A stretch of DNA of 64,000 bases, taken from positions 682,001 to 746,000 of the forward strand of contig CAVQEJ010000001.1 in assembly GCA_963711505.1 (NCBI GenBank). The letters run 5' to 3'. This stretch comes from JAGWRA01 sp963711505. Lineage in GTDB: Bacteria > Acidobacteriota > Vicinamibacteria > Vicinamibacterales > CAVVIG01. The position numbers and the translations under genes are program-made. Shown here piece after piece: positions 32,001-40,300 of this stretch. Numbering within the stretch: the first letter of the stretch is position 1; each line of letters opens with the position of its first letter. The notes beneath the pieces are model-generated. The model saw only the letters and a list, made by a program, of their open reading frames with translations. It was not told where the DNA came from and searched no databases.

Positions 32001-32684
32001 CCGGTGCAGAGCTTCCCGCTCGCGGGCGTCGAGGAGGCGTTCGAGTTCATGGCGGCGGCCCGCCAGATCGGCAAGATCGCGATCCACGTGCAGACGCTCG
32101 AACGGCAGCAGGCCGGCCGGCGGCCCGCGGCCGCGGCGGCCGTCGGAGCGGCCAACGGCATGATTCCCCCGCACGAGGGGATCGAGGCGTTCGATCGCGC
32201 GCTGGTGGCCCGGCGCCCGCAGCTCGTCGTGTCGCCGAAGAACCTGCGCGCGGTCATCGACTGGCAGCGCCAGGCGCTGCACGCGCTGCAGGAACCGGCG
32301 CAGTCGTCGGCCATCGCGGGTCAGTCGCGCGTGCAGCATCCGCGGCCGGAGCTCGCCACGGCGTTCGTGGCGCCCCGGAACGAGCCCGAGGAGCAGATCG
32401 CGGCCATCTGGCGCGACCTGCTCGGCCTGATCGAGATCGGCGTGCACGACAGCTTCTTCGAGCTGGGCGGCGACTCGCTGATCGGCGTGCAGGTGCTGTC
32501 GCGCATCAAGAAGGCGTTCAACGTCCAGCTTCCGTCGTCGGTCCTCTACGAGGGGCCGACGGTCGAATCGCTGGCCAGGCTGCTGGGCGGTGACGACGCG
32601 GAGGACTCGACGGCGTTCGAGCAGCGTCGCGGCCGGGCGGACCGGCGGCGCGAGCGGGAGTCGCGCAGGCAGGGAGCTTCGTGA
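26061..32684 (+). CDS. PKS module 3: KS-AT-KR-DH(atypical)-ER-ACP
   Basis: This module has 2207 residues in one uninterrupted frame, from ATG 26061 behind AAAGGA. KS: TFCSTS near 183 (Phe before the active Cys), ETHGTATSIGDPIE, NFGHLDRAAG. AT: GHSLGEY near 627 and SHAFHSAMM near 724, indicating malonyl-CoA. KR: GGLGGLG near 1162 and SSVASVTGSFGQVDYCGAN. DH: HRLFKRPTLP near 1411, where Lys replaces the Gly of HxxxGxxxxP; HPALMD is kept. ER: LNFKDVL and AAAGGVGLAAIQIA near 1833. ACP: ELGGDSLIG near 2136. The order KR-DH-ER matches module 1. If the DH is dead the ER has nothing to reduce and a hydroxyl remains; otherwise the unit is saturated. The basic C-terminal tail resembles those of its neighbours. 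Confidence 0.92.
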   Translation: MTTRPGPADRDIAIVGMSLRFPGAETVEEFWQNLRNGVESITFFGHEELLAAGVPPALLNDPNFVPALPMLKQVDEFDAAFFGFKPREAETMDPQLRLFLECAWEALERTGYDPETYGRPISVYAGNNISNYFIFNILPILDTLTAHGGMLSMVSHNDKDALATVVSHRLNLRGPSMSVQTFCSTSLVAVHLACQGLLAGESDMALAGGVSVSGRQVAGYFYEEGGIVSPDGHNRTFDARGKGTVFGNGAGVVVLKRLADALADGDTIHAVIRGSAVNNDGSQKAAYTAPSVDGQAEAIGRALQVSGVNPETIGYVETHGTATSIGDPIEVQGLTKAFRVWTAKKQFCSIGSVKSNFGHLDRAAGVAGLIKAVLAVEHGRIPPSLHYEHPNPKIDFENSPFYVNTALSEFPHRDAPRRAGVSSFGIGGTNAHVIVEEAPARDDSGPSRNSQLIVLSARSEAAVARSSAEIGRFLQQHREVPLADVAFTLSRGRRGFAHRIAVTGGDADEIVKALESRDRRRVWEGVARAGRSVGFLLPGQGTQYVQMGRGLYERERVFRDALDRASRELESITGWDLRAVLYPDAGEAEAARERLRQTAVTQPAVFAVGWALAQQWAAWGIRPSAMLGHSLGEYVAACLAGVMELEDALRLVALRGAMMQALPPGVMLAVGLPEAEARRYESEVVSLATINAPESCVLAGEPGAIAALEARLAADGIGGRRLETSHAFHSAMMEPMLAPFGEAVSKVTLRAPSVPYVSNVTGRWITPEEATDPRYWVRHVRDAVRFADGVSTLLDDETRILLEVGAGKTLSGLARRHGAGAERPAIASLRAAHESTDDVTAMQMAAGQLWVAGIDIDWAGYWAGEDRRRRPLPTYPFERQRYWIEPAATSPAPQPAAAGVETSEDLAEWFYMPAWKRSAAPAPFQGRTGRSDEPGWLVLVGEDSFSSALVRQLQELGERVVAVAAGDGFRRLHETYFTLRAGERDDWATLFRQLDDEGLMPERILSLWNLVPATAAATPLEHFGAAQDLGFFAMLAMTQALGDCELTHPIHIGVVTNQLQNVTDEPVRAPERATVLGPCKVIPQEYPDLTCAAIDVVLPDAGGPAEPDLGAALLAEMASPSREAQVAWRGGHRWTLSYERTRVEHAPRERVPIRDGGVYLITGGLGGLGLVLAAHLAETARAKLVLVQRSALPPEESWDDWLASHEEGDRTSRRIRRVRELVAKGGEVLVVSADVADAGQMRAAVDRAVERFGPIHGVLHAAGIAGDGVMQLKTRAVASEVIEPKVRGGLVLEALFRDRPLDFMVLFSSVASVTGSFGQVDYCGANSFLDVLANGQPAGAWPMIAINWDAWSEVGMAVETVQRRTAVPGRSGAPDFEPIEHPYFDRRLVDGAETRFVGRFSPERIWFLNEHRLFKRPTLPGTSYLEIARSAYATVSDGGPFELCNVYFLTPFFVPIGEERDLELVLTAREDEHEFVIRSETADGRGWQEHCRGRLVPAPGAVAKTYDLAALEASCTKHKVVNPPVDWSRLEGQIVEAGGHLDLGSRWFNVERILFGDDREFAVQALPEAIAGDVSTALLHPALMDFTALLPLDTNGIYIPFSYDCVRVLAPLPSQICTWVVNHDDLMGGKETVGFEATITDRAGHGLVEIEGMTLRRIDRLPVAKGAGRAEAPAVPADRPLPDAPNVRVGMSAPGLFSNLDLRPAERRAPGAGEVEIEVAAAGLNFKDVLRALGMIPDMPDGQIESGFGIECAGRIAAVGAGVTGFEVGDEVMAIAPGAFAAYTLTRAPLVVPIPAGLSYEQAAVVPLVFLTAYHALVNQARLQPGERVLIHAAAGGVGLAAIQIAQHIGAEIYATAGNPAKREFLSSLGVRHVSTSRALSFADDIRAWTNGEGVDVVLNSLAGEFIPASLGLLRMYGRFVEIGARDIYQNSSLGLRPFANNLSLSAIDLGPMFVQRPHVVHRMFEQIAAHLEAGEYQPEPVQSFPLAGVEEAFEFMAAARQIGKIAIHVQTLERQQAGRRPAAAAAVGAANGMIPPHEGIEAFDRALVARRPQLVVSPKNLRAVIDWQRQALHALQEPAQSSAIAGQSRVQHPRPELATAFVAPRNEPEEQIAAIWRDLLGLIEIGVHDSFFELGGDSLIGVQVLSRIKKAFNVQLPSSVLYEGPTVESLARLLGGDDAEDSTAFEQRRGRADRRRERESRRQGAS

Positions 32685-35600
32685 GCGCAGACAGTCAGAA
32701 AGCACGGACCGACGCCATCGCGATCGTCGGGATGAGCGGCCGGTTTCCCGGCGCGCCGACGCCCGACGTCTTCTGGGAGAAGCTGCGTGACGGCGTCGAA
32801 CTGATCTCCTTCTACACCGACGAGGAGCTGAAGGCGCAGGGGATCGATTCGGCGAAGCTGTCGGATCCGAACTTCGTCCGCGCGCGGCCGTACCTCGAAG
32901 GGCGGGAGACCTTCGACGCCGGCTTCTTCGGCTTCAGCGGGCGCGACGCCGAGCTGATCGATCCGCAGCAGCGGCTGTTCCTCGAGGTCGCGTGGGAGGC
33001 GCTCGAGCACGCCGGCTACGTGCCGGAACGGTTCCCCGGCCTCATCGGCGTCTTCGCCGGGTCGGGCGCGAACATGTACCTGTGGTTCAACCTGCTGGTG
33101 CAGCCGCAGTTCCTGCAGCGCACTGGCCTGTTGCGCACGGTCATCAGCAGCGGCGCCGACTTCCTGGCCGCGCGCGCCGCCTACAAGATGAACCTGACCG
33201 GACCGGTCTGCTCCGTGCAGACCGCCTGCTCGACGGCGCTGGTCGCCGTCCACCTCGCGTGTCAGAGCCTGCGTGACTTCGAGTGCGATCTCGCGCTGGC
33301 CGGCGCCACGTCCCTGAACGTGCTGCCGTTCGTCGGCTACAACTACGAGACCGGCGGACTGATGTCGCGCGACGGGCATTGCCGCGCCTTCGATGCCCGC
33401 GGGAGCGGCACGCTGTTCGGCGACGGCCTCGGGGCGGTGGTGCTGAAGCGGCTGGACGAGGCCATCGAGGACCGCGACACGATTCATGCGGTGATCCTCG
33501 GTTCGGCCGTCAATAACGACGGCGACGCCAAGGCGGGCTTCACGGCACCCGCGGCGACCGGGCAGGCCGCCGTGGTCTTCCAGGCACTCGACAATGCGGG
33601 GGTGCCGGCCGATTCGGTGTCGTACGTCGAGGCGCACGGCACCGCGACCGAGCTCGGCGACGCGATCGAGGTGAAGGCCCTCACGTCGGCGTTCCGCAGC
33701 AGCACCACGAAGAAGGGCTTCTGCGCGATCGGCTCGGTGAAGACGAACCTCGGGCACCTGAACGCCGCGGCCGGCATCGCGGGGTTGATGAAGACCGTGC
33801 TCGCGCTCGAGCATCGGCAGATTCCGCCCAGCCTGCACTTCGAGACGCCGAACCCCGGCATCGACTTCGCGGGCAGTCCCTTCTTCGTCAACGACCGGCT
33901 GCGCGACTGGGCGCCGGGGGCGACCCCGCGCCGGGCCGGCATCAGTGCGTTCGGCATCGGCGGGACCAACGCGCACGTGATCGTCGAAGAGGCGCCGGCG
34001 CCCGCGCCGCCGGAGCCGAGCCGGGCCTCACAGCTCGTCGTGCTGTCCGCCCGGTCCGACGCCGCCCTGGCGCGGGCCGCGGCCGGCCTGGCGGCGCATC
34101 TCGAGGCGCGCGGCGGCCAGCGGCAGACCGCGCCGGCCCCGCTGGCAGATGTCGCCTTCACGCTCACCCAGGGCCGGCGCAGCCTTCCAGCACCGGCTGG
34201 CGCTCGTGGGCAGGAACGCGGAGGAGGTGCGGGCGGCACTGACCGGTGCGGGCGGAGCCGCGAGATGGACCGGCGCGCGGAGGGCCGTCGATGGACGGGT
34301 CGCGTTCCTGCTGCCCGGACAGGGCGCACAGGTCGTCGGCATGGGGCGCGCGCTGTACGAACGGGAGGCGGTGTTCCGCGACGCCTTCGATCGCGCCCGT
34401 GCGATTGTGAAGGCATCCGGAGATCTCGATCTGGTCGAGGTCATCTATCCCGATGCGGACCGCGAGACGGCCGCTCGCATCCGGCTGCGCCAGACGGGCA
34501 CCACCCAGGCTGCGGTCTTCGCGGTCAGCTACGCGCTGGCGCAGCAATGGGCCGCGTGGGGCGTGCGTCCGTCGGCGATGCTCGGGCACGGCCTCGGCGA
34601 GTACGTGGCGGCGTGCCTGGCCGGCGTGATGACGCTCGAGGATGCCGCTGCGGCTGGTCGTGCGTCGCGGCCAGCTGATGCAGACGCTGCCGGCCGGCGT
34701 CATGCTGGCGGTCGGCCTGCCGGAGGCCGCAGCCCGCCGGTACGAGACCGACGCGATTGCGCTGGCGGCGGTCAACGCGCCGCAGTCGTGCGTGCTGGCC
34801 GGCCCGCCCGACGCCATGGCCGCCCTCGAGGCGACGCTCGCCGCGGCCGGTGTCGCCGCGACGCGCCTCGAGACGAGCCATGCCTTTCACTCGGCCATGA
34901 TGGAGCCGATACTGGCCCCCTTCGGCGAGGTCGTGTCGAAGGTGACGTTGCGCGCACCGTCGGTGCCGTACGTCTCGAACGTCACCGGCCGCTGGATCAC
35001 GGCGGCGGAGGCGACCGATCCCCGGTACTGGGTGCGGCACGTGCGCGAGACCGTGCGCGTCGCGGACGGTGTGGCCGCGCTCGTCGAGAGCGAGGCGACG
35101 GTGCTGCTCGAGGTCGGTCCGGGGCGGGCCCTCGGCGGACTGGTCGGGCGCCGGCCGGCAGCCGACGGCGGCCCGGCGGTCGTCGCCTCGCTGCCCGATG
35201 CGGAGGGGAGCGACGCGGTCCGCGACATGCAGGCGGCGCTCGCGCAGATCTGGACGTCAGGTGTTGACGTCGACTGGAACGGGTACTGGGGCGACGAGCG
35301 GCGGCGGCGCGTGCCTCTTCCGACCTATCCGTTCGAGCGCCAGCGCTACTGGGCCGATCCGGTCGCGGCCACACGCATGGCCGACGCGCCGGCCGTCCCG
35401 GCGGCGGCTTCGAGTGGGCGGCTCGAGTGGTTCGCGACGCCGGTCTGGCGTCAGTCGCCCGCGGATCGGCTGCCGAAGACGGCCGCCCGCGCGGCCGGCA
35501 CGCGCTGGCTGCTGCTCGCCGACGAACAGGGATTGGGCTCGGCGATGGCCGAGCGGCTGACGGCGGCAGGCGATGACGTGCTCAAGATCATCGTCGGCGG

Positions 35601-37365
35601 CCGGTTCGCGCGGCTGTCCGCCCGGTCGTGCGTGCTCGATCCATCGCGCCCCGACGACTGGGCCGCCCTGGTGTCGCTGCTGCAGGACGAACGGCTGATG
35701 CCGGATCGCGTGGCGCACCTGTGGACCGTGACCGCGCGCGACATGCCGATCAGCGACGCGAGCGGATTGCAGCGCGTGCGGCGTTTCGGATTCGAGAGTC
35801 TGCTCCTGCTGCTGCAGGCGTTCGGCGACCGGTGTCCGGACGCGGCGTTCAGGCTCGGCGTCGTGACCAGCCACACGCACGAGATTACGGGCGGAGACGG
35901 ACGCTTTCCCGAGAAGGCCACCGTGCTCGGGCCGGTGCGTGTCATCTCGCGGGAGCGGCCGTCAATCGTCGCGCGGGCGATCGACGTGGAGGCGCCGGCC
36001 GACACGGCGGCGTGGACGGCCGTGGCGGCACAGGTGATCGACGAGTTCGATGTCGAGTCGGACGAAGACCTCGTGGCCTATCGCGGCGGCCGTCGCTGGA
36101 CGCAGGCGTTCGAGCCGGTTCGGCTGGATGCCAGTGCAGGGGTGACGGGCACGACGCCCGGTCTGCGGCCGGGCGGGACGTACCTGGTGACGGGCGGCCT
36201 GGGCGGGGTCGGCCTGTCGCTGGCGGGCTGGCTCGCCGGCCGGGTGCGGCCGCGGCTGGTGCTGACGAGCCGGCGGGGGCTGCCGCCGCGCGAGCAGTGG
36301 GACGGCTGGCTCGCCGCGCACGGCGCCGACGATCGCCTGTCGCAGCAGATGACGGCGGTACGCGCGCTCGAGGCCGCCGGGGCCGAAGTCATGGTGGCGG
36401 CCGTCGACGTCACCAGTACGCCGGACATGCGGGAGGTCCTCGACACGGCCGTCCGCCAGTTCGGGCCGCTGGCGGGTGTCATCCACGCGGCCGGCGTGCC
36501 GGGCGGGGGGCTGATCCAGCTGAAGACCGTCGACGCGGCCGCTCGCGTGCTGGCGCCGAAGGTCGAGGGCATGCGCGTGCTCGACGCCCTGCTCAAGCGT
36601 CACACGCCGGACTTCATTGCGCTCTGCTCGTCGGTGGCGTCCCTGATCGGTGAGGCCGGCCAGATCGATTACTGCGCCGCCAATGCCTACCTCGATGCGT
36701 ACGCGCAGTCGCGCGCGGCCGATCCGCTGACGCGGGTCGTGGCGATCGACTGGGACACGTGGCGTGACGTCGGCATGGCGGTGGCGACGCCGGTGCCCGA
36801 CGCGCTGAAGGAGGCGCGCGCGGCGGCCCTCGCGTCCGGCATCAGCCCCTCGGAGGGTGGCGAGGCCTTCGCGCGGATTCTCGCCTCCCGTCTGCCGCAG
36901 GTCGTGGTGTCGCCCCGTCTCGACCAGCTGCACACCGGCATGCAGCCGTCGACGTCGGCCGGCGGCGGTCCTCCGGAACGGATCGACCACGAAACGGGCC
37001 GGCCCCGGCATGCGCGGCCCGACCTCGCCACGGCGTACCGGGAACCGGCCACGGAGGTCGAGCGCCAGGTGGCCGGCGTGTGGGAGGCGCTGCTGGGCAT
37101 CGCCGGGCTCGGACTCGACGATCACTTCTTCGACCTCGGTGGGGATTCGCTGCTCGCCACGCAGATCATCGCGCGGCTGCGGACGGCGTTCGACGTCCAG
37201 CTGTCGCTGCGCGAGGTGCTCGAGCGCCCCACCATTGCGCAGCTCGCGGCCCTCATCGAGCCGGATGCCGACGGCCGGACGCAGCTGCTGGCCGAGCTCG
37301 AAGAGATGTCTGACGAAGAAGCGGAGGCGCGGCTGCGCGAGCTGACCCGCCCGCCCGACGCCTGA
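32681..37365 (+). CDS. PKS module 4: KS-AT-KR-ACP, AT Ser missing, two frame breaks
   Basis: This module has about 1560 residues. GTG 32681 overlaps the previous stop as GTGA. KS: TACSTA near 181, EAHGTATELGDAIE, NLGHLNAAAG. AT: the nucleophile motif reads GHGLGEY (codon GGC at 34590) where the other modules have GHSxGEY; HAFH is present near 734. KR: GGLGGVG near 1172 and SSVASLIGEAGQIDYCAAN. ACP: DLGGDSLLATQ near 1488. The frame changes near 34184 (QGRR must join FQHRLALVG) and near 34645 (TLEDA must join LRLVVRRGQ), both around the AT. The AT is either decaying or hit by errors; if inactive, loading must occur in trans. A C-terminal helix (EEMSDEEAEARLREL) should dock to the Gly NRPS. Confidence 0.88.
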
Positions 37366-37371
37366 GGGGGC

Positions 37372-40300
37372 ATGAGCGAGATCCGCGATCCGCTGGCGCA
37401 CCTCTCGCCGCAGAAGCGGGCGCTCTTCGACCTGTTGTCGAAGCGGCGGACCGGGCAGGCGCCGCCGGCCATTCCCAGGCGTGAGGCGTCGCCCACGGCA
37501 CCGCTGTCGTTCGCCCAGGAGCGCCTGTGGTTCCTGGATCGTCTCGAGCCCGAGAATCCCGCCTACAACCTCGCACTGGCATTCCGCATCGACGGTTCCC
37601 TCGAGGCCGACTGGGCGCGGCGTGCGCTCGCGCTGCTGGCGGCCCGGCACGAGACCCTGCGGACCACCATCCGCGAGGTCGACGGCGCACCCATGCAGGT
37701 GATCGCTCCGTCCGCTGCGCTGCCGCTCGAGGTGGTCGACCTGAGCGCGACCGGCGCCGATCGGCGGGATGCCGAGCTGCTCGCGGTCGCCACCGCGCGG
37801 TTCGAGCAGCCGTTCGACCTGGCAGCCGGCCCGCTGCTGCGGACGACGCTGGTGCGCCTGTCGCCTTCACGGCACGTGCTGCTGTTCGTCATGCACCACG
37901 TCGTGTCGGACGGCGTGTCGATGGGGCATCTCGCCCGCGAGTTCTTCGCGTGCAGCATGGCCGCCGCGCAGGGCAGGCCGCCGGCGCTGGCCCCGCTGCC
38001 GATTCAGTACGCCGACTACGCGGTGTGGCAGCGTGAGTGGTTCCGGGGCGCCGAGCGGCAGCGGCAGCTCGACTACTGGCGCAGCCAGCTGGCCGGTGTG
38101 CCGCCGCTCGATCTGCCGACGGACCTGCCGCGCCCGCCGGTGCAGTCGGTCCGGGGCCGGACCCGCCGCTTCGGCCTCGATGCCGCTCTGACCACCCGGT
38201 TGCGGGCGTTCGCCCGGGCGAACGATGCCACGCTCTTCATGACGCTGCTGACCGGCCTCGCCATCCTGCTCGCGCGGTACGCCGGGCAGGATGACGTGGC
38301 GATCGGCTCGCCGATTGCCGGCCGGACGCACCGTGAGACCGAAGACGTCATCGGCCTGTTCGCCAACACGCTCGTGATGCGCTGCCGCCTCGAGGGCTGC
38401 CGGACGCCGCGCGACGTGCTGGCGCGCGTCCGGCAGGTCGTCATCGGGGCCCAGGACCACCAGGATTTGCCATTCGAGCAGCTCGTGGAGGCGCTGAAGC
38501 CGGCCCGCGACCTGAGCCGCAACCCGTTGTTCCAGGTCATGTTCATCCTGATGACGCCGGTGGGCGAGGCGTCGATCGAAGAGGTGGAGCTGAGCCCCGC
38601 GCTCGCGAAGTTCGATCTCACGCTCCTGCTCCGCGAACAGGGAGACCGGGTCCAGGGACAGCTGGAGTACTGCACCGATCTGTTCACGGACGCGACGGCG
38701 GCGCGGCTGATCCGGCATCTCACGACCGTGCTCTCCGCCATCGTCGCGGAGCCGGACGGCGAGCTCGCGGCGCTGGGACTGCTCGACCGCGACGAGCGCC
38801 AGACGGTGCTCGTCGCGTGGAACCGGACGGCGCTGCCGTACCGCACGGACGGCGGGCTCGGGCGGCGGCTGGCGGAGGCCGCGGCGAAGCATCGCGGGCG
38901 GACGGCGGTGACGGCGGACGGGGACACGGTGACCTACGGCGAGCTCGACGACCGCGCGGCCCGTCTTGCCGCGTATCTGGTCGATCTCGGCGTCGGGCCC
39001 GGAGTGCCCGTTGGCGTCTGTCTCGAGCGGTCGATCGATCTCATCGTCGCGTTGATGGCCGTGCTGCGGGCGGGCGGTGCCTACGTCCCTCTCGATCCGG
39101 CGTTTCCGTCGGAACGGCTCGCGCTGATGATCGACGATGCACGGATGCCGCTGCTGCTCACCGATGGCGGGGGCCGCCTGAGGCCGCCGCCGTCGTGCCG
39201 TCTGATCGACCTGGTGGACGCGCGGGCCCGGTGGATGACCACGCCACCACAGCCGGAGCCGGTGGCGGTCGAGCCCGACGAGCTCGCCTACGTGATCTAC
39301 ACGTCGGGATCCACTGGACGGCCGAAGGGCGTGCAGATTCCGCATCGCGCCGTGCTGAACTTCCTCGACTCGATGCGCCGGACTCCCGGCCTGCGCGACG
39401 ACGACCGGCTGCTCGCCGTGACGACGCTGTCGTTCGACATCGCCGGGCTGGAGGTGTGGCTGCCACTGACGACCGGCGCCACCGTCGTGCTCGCCGGACG
39501 CGACGTTGCATCGGACGGCCGCGAGCTCGGCCGTCTGATCGAGTCGGAGCGGATCACGGTGATGCAGGCGACGCCCGCGACCTGGCGCCTGCTGCAGGAG
39601 GCCGGCTGGACCAACCCCGGTGGTATCAGGGTTCTCGTTGGCGGGGAGGCGCTGCCGCTCGACCTGGCCCGCTACCTCAGGCGCGTCAGCCGGTCGGTCT
39701 GGAACATGTACGGCCCCACCGAGACGACCATCTGGTCGGCCGTCGAGCCGGTCGAAGAAGTCGAAGGGCCCGTGCCGATCGGGCGCCCGATCGGCAACAC
39801 GCGCCTCTACGTGCTCGACGAGCGACTCGAGCCGCTGCCGCCGGGGGTGGTTGGCGACCTGTATATCGGCGGGGACGGTCTGGCGCGCGGCTACCTGGGA
39901 CAGCCCGACAGTACGGCCGACCGCTTCGTTCCGGATCCGCATGCCGGCGATCCCGGTGCGCGCATGTACCGCACCGGCGATCGGGCGACCTTCAAGGACG
40001 ACGGGCGGGTGGTGTTCGTGGGACGGGCCGACCATCAGGTGAAGCTGTACGGGTACCGGATCGAGCCCGGCGACGTCGAGGCGGCGCTGCTGACGGCGCC
40101 CGGTGTCCGGCAGGCGGTCGTCGTCGTGCGGGAGGATACTCCCGGCAGTCCTCGCCTCGTGGCGTACGTCGTGCCGGAGTCCGGGACGACGCCCGGCGGG
40201 CCGCAGTTGCGGGAATCGGTTCGCGATCGGCTACCCGCGTACATGGTTCCGTCGGCCGTCGTCGTCATCGACGCGCTGCCGCTGACGCCGAACGGGAAGA

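Noticed and set aside
25053..32705. A 2550-codon open frame antisense to PKS modules 2-4
   Set aside because: It is rich in Arg, His, Asp and Val with no domain motifs, and arises from third-position GC bias opposite real PKS genes.
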